From Schoenoplectus triqueter (lineage: Eukaryota > Streptophyta > Magnoliopsida > Poales > Cyperaceae): a DNA stretch of 64,000 bases. The stretch is taken from NCBI GenBank assembly GCA_964058805.1, contig CAXKVV010000043.1, positions 186,001-250,000 on the forward strand, written 5' to 3'. The position numbers and the translations under genes were made by a program. This document shows positions 56,168 through 64,000 of this stretch, piece by piece. A model generated the notes under the pieces. That model was not told the DNA's origin, searched no databases, and worked only from the letters and a program-made list of their open reading frames with translations. Position 1 is the first letter of the stretch; every line of letters starts with the position of its first letter.

Positions 56168-56692
56168 ATAACAATATATAATTTGGTCTACATCGAGATA
56201 TTCATATGAAAATTATTTTTTACGGTTAGATCGACCATTTAAACTTTGAAAATGAAGAACTTATCTATAGCACAGGAGCGATCAACACATAGCTCAACTA
56301 TATATATAGTGTTTCACGAAGCATAGTCAATTGTGGTGTTACATACTTAAATTTATAATTTCAAATTAAATATGACGTAGACTAAATTTTATATTATTTT
56401 TAAAAAAATTACTATTTTTTAAGATAGTAAGAAAATTGCTTCTTTTGATTTGCTCATAATAACTAAATCAACTGATTTTCTAATTATCTTAAAAATAGTA
56501 AAAAAATATAAAAATATAAAATTTATTCTACATCAAGATATTCATATGAAAATTATTTTGTACATTTTGTTTCGACCATTTGAATTTTGAAAATGAAGAA
56601 CCGATCCATAGTATGAGGGTGATCTGTGCTATGTATAGCACCATAGCCCAACTCTATCTCTCTCTCTATCTCTCTCTCTCTATATATATATA
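56168..56692. mobile_element. two MITE ends in direct orientation
   Basis: A block of about 120 bp (56170-56290) is repeated directly at 56528-56640, sharing CTACATC(G/A)AGATATTCATATG and CCATTT(A/G)AA(C/T)TTTGAAAATG. It resembles the right end of the MITE at 45714-46212. TA and CTCT tracts adjoin at 56300 and 56650-56690. Confidence 0.6.
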
Positions 56693-56744
56693 TAGTGTTT
56701 GTGTGTGTGAGGTTAGGTGCTTTACAAAGTAAAGAATAGATTTA

Positions 56745-57065
56745 TTTTGGCATGATATTTCATATTCTGACAGTTCAAATGATCAATCTAAATTATTCAA
56801 TAATTTCTTTATGTCAAAATCTGATGGAATATTAAATTTCATGATTTTTGAGTTTTCTAATTATTTTTAAATTATTTTTAAAAATAATATTATCTAACAT
56901 GAAAAAATGATCTATTTGAGAGCTATTTTTAAAGATAATTAAAAAATAGTTAGCTAAAAAAATAATAAAATTTAATATCTCATCGCATTTTAACATAAAA
57001 ATTTATTGAGCAAATTAGATTGATCATTTGAGTCATCTGAATATAAAATCTCATGTAAAAATAAA
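56745..57065. mobile_element. MITE with ~70-bp inverted repeats
   Basis: Arms at 56750-56820 and 56990-57058 are inverted copies: GTTCAAATGATCAATCTAA on the left and the complement TTAGATTGATCATTTGAG on the right. The inner part contains a second imperfect inverted repeat. It does not code for protein. Confidence 0.7.
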
Positions 57066-58748
57066 AACGATTATTTATTTTTCTAAACATGTTATAGAAG
57101 TTAGTCACTATCACCCATCTGGAGATGATAGTACGCGTCTTCAAAAAGAAAAAAAATGGCTGGGGTCAGAAATTTTCCTTTCTTATCCACAAGTGCACGT
57201 GATTTGGCTAAACCAATCACATAATATTATTGTCCTCGTCTCAGATAAAATATTTATTAGTAATTAGGAGATCAGTTCGTAGCATCTTCTCCTCTTTTGT
57301 TTTTAGGATTGACGCAAGAAATTAAGTGTTTGCATAATTAATAATATATAGATAGGCACTGTGGTCGATCTATATAAACTCTAAATCTTAATCTGTGGAT
57401 AATATTTATGGAGATTTTATATGATTCATTCATAGACACAGAACTTCTGAGAACATAATATATTGCATGGAATATATTATACTGACAATAGACATGTATA
57501 TATTACGACCATAATTAATTAAATAAAAGTGAAAGAAAACCATGCTAATTTCACCAGCCACGTCAGAAAGACTTTCACGGATGCAGTTGGTTGGGGATAT
57601 ATATAAAACACATTTTATTATCTTATCATAGTATAAATGTCAAACATCATAATATAGTCAACAAAAGTACAAAAACAACACCAAAAAATAAGACAAAAAA
57701 AAGGAAAAACAATATTGACTTCGACAAAACGCGGATGTCCTCTGACCAACGTACATTAATAATAAATCTTAATCGAATTGTAGTCCATTTAAGACCGTAT
57801 GCAAAGACAAGTGCACATTAATGACCTGAATTCATAAATCACAAATCTTATGAATATCATAAATTGACTCAATTTATATGTTTAAATTCAAAATAAAAAC
57901 AGCTAATTCAATTTATCTCATATGAACCTATTATGTTCATTACAAAAAAAAAAAAACTCCAATATTTTTTTTTCTAAAGCATTAGGGGGGACTTGCCAGT
58001 TAGCAAACGATAAAAATATTTTCAATTAATTATAAAACCAATATGTTCTGTTAAAAACTAGAGCATGGGAAATTCATACATGTACAATAAAAATAATAAT
58101 AATATATACAATACAAAATCACAGAATATCAGAAAGAAGTAGGAGATCCATGTGTTTGAGGGTTTCATCAAAAGTCGAAAGCAAGGTGATGAGCTAAATA
58201 GAGACTCAAAAAGACACATCACAAAGCTTCACCAATCAATTTTATAACAGTAAATAATAACAACACGCGGATAACATTTAACAGTTTATCAATTTCCATG
58301 GAAAAAAAATGATCAATTTGCATTTGGATAAATCATTACATCTTTGACAGATCATCACTTGCAAGGAAGTCTTAATGCTTTTTGTCTTTTATGTTTCTTT
58401 GTTGCTTCTTCCAAAATATTTTAAAATATAATCTTTTGCTTTGTGACAGAGCAAAATATTAATAGTAGCGGATAAAAGAGGATTGAGAAAATAATAAATA
58501 AAAGATGAATGAAGAAATATACTTTTTCATGGTTTGAGCAAGTCCAAGAAATTGTAATAAAAAAAAACATTATTTTATCTGATTACATTGTCATAGTTGA
58601 CCCCAACCACCCCTGTTGTAAACAAATCCCCTTTACTCCCCCTCCCTCCTCTTATGCTCAGACAAACAAACAGAAATTGAGAAGGAATAACAAACAAATG
58701 GCCATGTCAAGGTAGAAAACAAAAACAAAAACTGCAAGATTAGGTAAG
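57066..58748. other. intergenic DNA and upstream region of the NT-C2 gene
   Basis: AT-rich with no gene recognised. The last 100 bp are A-rich and include an in-frame stop (58713) upstream of the NT-C2 start codon, which supports that start. Confidence 0.6.
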
Positions 58749-61348
58749 ATGAAAGTCAGGGTTCAACTAAAAATTGATCGTTTAGAGAATTTGATCGAGG
58801 CAGGCTTAGAAGAAGGGTACTCTTTGATGTTAAAAGTAGGATGGGTTGGAAGCAAAATGAAGATGAAGTATCTCTACAAAAATGTGAAGGAAAATCACAC
58901 TTCTGTGAAACCTATTGAGGCCGATGGAGTTGCATGTTGGGGCGAGGAATTTGATCATGTTGTCAAGCTTAAGAGGATGAAGCCAGAAGGGTACAAAAGT
59001 TGGTTCCTCTATCTAAAAGTTCAAGTAAGTTTGATCATTTCTATCACATTCTATTTCATTTCTTGGATTGCTTGTTTTTTGTTTTCAGATAGTATATTTT
59101 TTGTTATTTTATGTTTAATTGTTGACAACATATTTTCCTCGACCAATTAGAAGTTGAAAATTAATGGGTTATAGAAATAAATTCTAATGAGGTGGTCATT
59201 ATTAATATGCTACATCATATGCACCTCATTTTTCATGATTTTGGTCTTATTGAAATAATCAAAAAAAAATATTTTGGTAAATTGATGTTCTGTACTTTCT
59301 TATATTTTAATCAGGAGGTTAAAAATGACTCCAGTCCAACATTACTTGTTGCAAGAAAGGCAAAATTTGATATCACAAAAGATCTGACGATGGGTACCAC
59401 AAGAACCTTTAGAAGTCCTCTTGAGTGCAAGGTTAAAGGAATTCCAGCAACTGTTATTCTTGAGGTAAATTTTACTAAATACGGAACATAAGTACTCTTA
59501 TTAAAGAAAGAAGTCAACATGTCTCATCTAATATAATTTCATAAAAAATATTATAAATAGGTTGCTATAAAAATTACTGAGCACCAAACTGAACTGACGC
59601 GAAGCAAATTTTCATTCAAAAGAGCTACTAGCTCCCTCTTATTTTCATGCTCCGGATCAGTAGACAGTTGTGTCCCTAATATTCACAATGCACGAACATT
59701 AAGAGAGAGCAGATATAACAGCACCTACCGAGAAGATGTTAGTTGGGGAGAAAGAAACCAATCAATAATCGACTGCTCATCATCCGAAGGTGAGCCCGAG
59801 CCTAGTTACAAAAGCCTACAAGTGTGCAATTTCCTCATCAATCAACTGGAGCATAAAGAAGAAATAGATGACCATGAAAACATTTTGACTTTCGGAAGCA
59901 AATTATCACTAAGCCCAGACTTGTCTCCCAATGAAAAGCAAGAGGAGCAAAATCAATATCCAATGAAGAGACTCCTCTCAAGAGTCATGAGCTCCAAGAA
60001 AGATGAACAACCGAGAGGCATGCCTCTGTTGAACAAGTCGTGGTCTGAAATAGGCGGGGATGACATCGACATACAGAGACATGAGGAGTTGAACACCTCT
60101 GGCGTATCAGGAAACCAAAGAAGCAACAAGGTCCATCCCGAAGAAGTTGTTCGCATTTCTGGATTTGGTGAAGATGAACCCTTCGAGATTGGTAATTGGG
60201 AGAGAAAAACTGTGTTCAGCCGAGATGGGGAGCTGGAGCTCGTGACAGATGTGTTTCTGGCAACTATTGATCAAAGAAGCGAGAAAGCATCAGGTGGAAA
60301 TGCGTGCACAGTTTTGGCTGTGGTGATAGCTGATTGGTTGCACAGAAATCCTGGCAATCTGCCATTAAGATGCCAGCTGGACCAATTAGTGCGTGAAGGG
60401 TCATTAATTTGGAGAGATCTTTGTAAAGACAAGAACCATAGAGAAAGGTTCTCCGACCAACATTTTGATCTCGAAACAGTATTGAAGGAGGATATCAGAC
60501 CATTGGCAGATGTGGTGGACTTGTCATATATTGGATTTCTTGGGATGGATGAGTTACAAGAAGATACAGAATTTTTGCAAGGAGCAATGTGTTTTGATTG
60601 CATTTGGGATCAAATTCTGTGTGATAGTATGAAGACGGAATGCCAAGTGTACATCTGCAGCTGGAATGATCATTTTTTTGTTGTCAAAATTGAAAGAGAT
60701 GCGATCTACTTGATCGATACATTTGGGGAAAGATTGTTTGAGGGTTGCAACCAAGCATATATATTGAAGTTTAATAAGGATAGTGTAATCTACAGTTACA
60801 AAACCAGTTCTTCCACACACATAGACAGCAAGGGAAGGGTCAAGTCTTCTCAGGTGCCGACGGATGAGGGAAATAGCAGTTCACAAGAGAATGGTTCCCC
60901 TAAAGATCACACTAGTGAGGAAATAGAGCTATCTAAGGAAGAGAACATGGAAAATCAGGATCATGACAAAATCAAAATCAGGCATTATTTGGCAAGAGAG
61001 GCCACTTATAATGGGGAGCAATCTTCTAAAGAATTTGCTTCATCATCTGAGGAGATTATTATTTCTGAAGAGATCAAAGCATCCTCAAATGAAGAAATTG
61101 TGAGAGATCAGGAAGATAAAAAAGAGACGAGATGTAAAGAAGCGATCAGCGAAGGGAAGGACTCGTGCAAAGAGTACATAAAAGGGTTCTTAGCTTCTCT
61201 ACCAGTGAGGCAACTGAAAATGGAGATGAGGATGGGTTCAATCCGAGAGCACACGATTCATCAACGGTTGCAGATTGAATTCCACTATGTAGCTCCTCGT
61301 ACCACGGATTGGTGTAACTGCAATAGAGTAGAGGAAATTTGTTATTGA
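58749..61348 (+). CDS. NT-type C2 domain protein (At3g11760/At5g04860 family)
   Basis: Three exons: 58749-59024, 59315-59464, 59561-61348. The GT/AG borders are clean and all in phase 0, giving 737 aa. The start is supported by an in-frame stop 12 codons upstream. Residues 1-145 are an N-terminal C2 domain (NT-C2, EEIG1/EHBP1 type; VRVQLKIDRLENLIEAGL, WGEEFDHV). Residues 150-370 are serine-rich and low in order. The conserved C-terminal region begins near residue 375 (GGNACTVLAVVIADWLHRNP at ~387, FDLETVL, FLQGAMCFDCIWDQ, VYICSWNDHFFVVKIE, YLIDTFGERLFEGCNQAY) and is interrupted at about 560-675 by an acidic Ser/Glu/Lys stretch before CKEYIKGFLASLPVRQL. NT-C2 domains are thought to link membranes to cytoskeletal or organelle partners. 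The Arabidopsis relatives have no settled function. The gene appears intact. Confidence 0.93.
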
Positions 61349-61862
61349 TATCCTTTCCTTTCTTACTGTCAGTCATAGCATGGTTTTATTTTCATTTTTG
61401 TTATATTTTTGTGTGTGATGAATGAGGGTGATTAACTAAACTGGCAGGAATTTCCTGTTTGTTTGTGCATTTTGTTAATAATAAATATAACCTATCAAGA
61501 AGTGAATTAGCTAGATGTTCTTCTGAATTATCAGTGCTCAGCTACTGTCAGGAGTAATGAAATTTATTAATCAGTCCAAGAATATTGATTTGGGATCCGA
61601 TTCCGAATCATTGAGCAGTGATCGCTGCATTCAATACCAAGTCCAAAACTGATTTCATTTCCGTCTATATTAATATTATGCCACTTAATCCAAATGGGTT
61701 TGCTTTAGGTTGTAATTGATCTTCAAGTTTGGGTTTTATTCATTTTATTGTTCTAGTTGGATTCTATAATTTCCAAACTTGTATCGATTTATTTCCAAGA
61801 AAAATGTAAATACTTGCAGGCCTTATTTTCTTACCTGATTAAACTATTGCTCCCAAGTCCCG

Positions 61863-61901
<39 letters not shown>

Positions 61902-62140
61902 ACTTCAAACAAAGCCCTCTTTTACTTCGTCCAAGATCCACAAATCTGTACCATCGCACCTAATACTGTAACATGTCAGGTCATCACAGAGAACTGATTA
62001 TATCATTTCTGATAGTGATAATAGAAACAAAAGGGGTTGAGATAAAAGGAAACAAAAATATGCCCTTTTCGGCCCATGAGCCCAACAAGCAAATCCACTC
62101 CTATTAATTAAAAGGAAAAGCAAAAGAAAAACATTTTTTT
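61349..62140 (+). other. 3' flank of the NT-C2 gene
   Basis: Probable 3' UTR with AATAATAAATATAACC near 61480 as a polyadenylation candidate, followed by AT-rich DNA and the CA/TA microsatellite. Confidence 0.5.
61864..61901. repeat. compound (CA)n(TA)n microsatellite
   Basis: About nine CA units followed by about ten TA units. Confidence 0.95.
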
Positions 62141-62329
62141 TCTAATCTGGCTAGTACTGGAGTCGAGTATAGAGATTTGAAAAGATCCGAACAGGTAGAT
62201 CCACCTCATGAAAATTCGTGACCCTCATCTGTCTCGGACATCTCCGGGGTAGATCCGTGGGTAGATTCGGATCCGTTAATGGTCCGATTCTAATAAGGAC
62301 CGGATATAAAAATTTAAAAAATGGAACCG

Positions 62330-62460
62330 TCATACCCGTCCTGTTCTCACTTGTTACCCGCTCTTACCCGCCCCGCTCTCACCCGCTACCCGTACCCGGC
62401 CGGGTAAACCCGTGAAACCCGGACAGGTGACCCGTGATACCCGGACCCGATACTCGTTAG
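62330..62460. repeat. ACCCG-rich minisatellite
   Basis: Variants of TACCCG, CACCCG and GACCCG recur about fifteen times. The complement resembles the GGGTC repeat of the hAT-type MITE at 30963-31254, so this may be a decayed relative, but no terminal repeats were found. Confidence 0.7.
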
Positions 62461-62499
62461 AACCAGTCACCCAGATGGCCAAACCTCATACCCTTGTCA

Positions 62500-62780
62500 G
62501 ATAATGTTACAACGGTTTGAAAATACTTGGATGAATCGTTGTAACGGTTGAGTGTAACGTTGTAACACTTAATGAAGCATTATAACGTTTTGATCAAGTT
62601 TGACTTCATTTACTTACTGTTTGACAAGATGTTATCACCACAGAACGTTATCACATTTATGTGTAACGTTATAATGTTTCTGTGTAACGTTATAACGGTT
62701 GAGTGTTATCACCAATGAAACATTATAACGTTTTGATCAAGTTTGATCTAGTTTAATTGCATTGTATAAAATATTATAAC
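62500..62780. repeat. repeats of the palindrome-like motif GTAACGTTATAACG
   Basis: GTAACGTT/AACGTTATAAC motifs occur about ten times in both orientations, and a longer block (CATTATAACGTTTTGATCAA) is repeated directly about 150 bp apart. It looks like the subterminal region of a DNA transposon. Confidence 0.6.
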
Positions 62781-64000
62781 GGTTCACTGCTGGACTCGAA
62801 AACCCAAATGGAATAATGAACTTTATTTCAAATCCAACCCACTTTGTTTCAAATTAATTATACTTTAATTCGAATTTAATCAAAAAAACAAAACAATATC
62901 AGAAAAATTCCGAAAAAAAATAGAAAAATTCTAAATTAATATCTATAAGTACCCACCCCCATTTTTATCCAAAATCACACCATACATTCAATCTTTCTCT
63001 TTCTTTCTAAAACTCTCATTCTCAATTTCTCATATACTCAATTTTTCATAGTTTCATTTAGAAAATAAAAAAAAATTGTTCTAGATTATTATTCCAATTA
63101 AAAAAATTAGTTCTAGTATTGTTAATTTTAATTCATTTAAAATTATTTTTTATTTATTTGTAGGTTTAATTCATTTATATTATGTTAAATTTATTTCTTT
63201 GTAGTTTTATTTTATTGTAACTTTAATTCATTTACATTATATTAAATTCATTTTTAGTTATATGCACATTATTTTATTTGTAGTTTTAATTTATTTATAT
63301 TATGTTAATTTTTTATTTATAGTTTTATTTTATTTGTAGATTTAATTCATTTACATTATGTTAAATTTATTTTTTTATTTATATGCACATTATTTTATTT
63401 GTAGTTTTAATTCATTTGTAGTTTATTTGTAGTTTTAATTTATTTATATTTATAACTTTTTTATTCTTTTTATAGAAATGGCAAATCCCCCGTTGATGAT
63501 TTTCTTCATCGGTTTAGTGTGGAGATTTTTGGTGAAGATTATTATTCAGACCCAAATGCAAATACTTTCGAACCGATCTATAGTCGACATGATAACCTCT
63601 CACTCCCCCCTCAAGGAACTTACCTACTAATGTATTTTCTGCTAAGCTAATAAAATACCCTAATTTTACTCAATTTCAGCCGTAAGCTTACGGCTTAGTC
63701 AAGTAGTAGTCGGGGTGTCGAACCACAAGGATAAGGGTGAACTACCGGTTCTCACAAGATTCACTAATCTATACAAATCGAATAGATATTTTGAAATAAA
63801 CTAAAAGTGCATTAAGAATGTAAATCTAACAACAACAACTGAAAAATTTATCAAATAAAGGATTCTAGGGTTTTCATCTCCACTCTTACTTGTTTGGTTA
63901 ATTCACTTTATTTGATGTTTTAATATGTTCTAGTATTTATCAAGGATTCAATTTCAGATTTTAATATTAAATTTACATTTTTGTGGCTTGGTACAATACC
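62781..64000. other. AT-rich repeat DNA running off the window
   Basis: At 63120-63450 a diverged repeat of ~60-85 bp contains TTTATTTGTAG and TTTTAATTCATTTA in at least five units. From 63640 the text changes to a sequence with GTCGGGGTGTCGAACCACAAGG, which I believe occurs in plant LTR elements. Its identity cannot be fixed from the part visible. Confidence 0.4.

Noticed and set aside
1..64000. tRNA, rRNA or other structured RNA genes
   Set aside because: I found no tRNA-like or rRNA-like sequence. The tRNA-related matches are primer-binding sites of LTR elements.

Overview
The window is plant nuclear DNA, AT-rich and loaded with transposable elements. It has GT-AG introns and three recognisable plant genes: a TONNEAU1-type gene, a WRKY44/TTG2-type group I WRKY gene, and an NT-C2-domain gene. 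A wrecked malectin-like/LRR receptor-kinase gene of the Arabidopsis At2g37050 type is also present. All four have clear Arabidopsis relatives, so a seed plant, probably a dicot or basal angiosperm, is likely. The species cannot be named from the sequence.

Layout. 1-3.3 kb: a MITE end, a possible minus-strand gene fragment and a Mutator-type MITE. 3.33-7.58 kb: TON1 (+, 8 exons, 256 aa), with a MULE-MITE and a LINE fragment in its introns. 7.6-10.6 kb: intergenic DNA and the leader of the WRKY gene. 10.65-13.13 kb: WRKY44-like gene (+, 6 exons, 422 aa). 13.36-21.2 kb: a 5'-truncated Ty1/copia element (A, minus strand) with a 3.4-kb RTE-type LINE nested inside it. 23.6-50.05 kb: the receptor-kinase pseudogene, expanded by copia C (inside an exon), a hAT-type MITE, copia B (itself split by a 5.1-kb TG...CA insertion), a short LTR element D carrying a piece of an ABCE/RLI gene, a foldback MITE in a TA repeat, and a short LTR element E whose gag domains are in permuted order. 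50.6-51.4 kb: a FAR1/FHY3-like pseudogene. 51.9-57.1 kb: MITEs, a hAT-like element and a Helitron nested in it. 58.75-61.35 kb: an NT-C2 gene (+, 3 exons, 737 aa). 61.35-64 kb: repeats and the edge of an unidentified element.

The three intact genes do not form an operon-like unit. TON1 acts on the cortical microtubule array, WRKY44 is a transcription factor, and the NT-C2 protein is a putative membrane-associated adaptor. The receptor kinase is dead by at least ten independent lesions. I found no evidence of a new enzymatic system. The most unusual objects are the host-gene capture in element D, the permuted gag of element E, the RTE family with very short 3' copies, and the 5.1-kb solo-LTR-like insertion. 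All exon boundaries are my own readings of splice sites and homology recalled from memory; nothing was searched.
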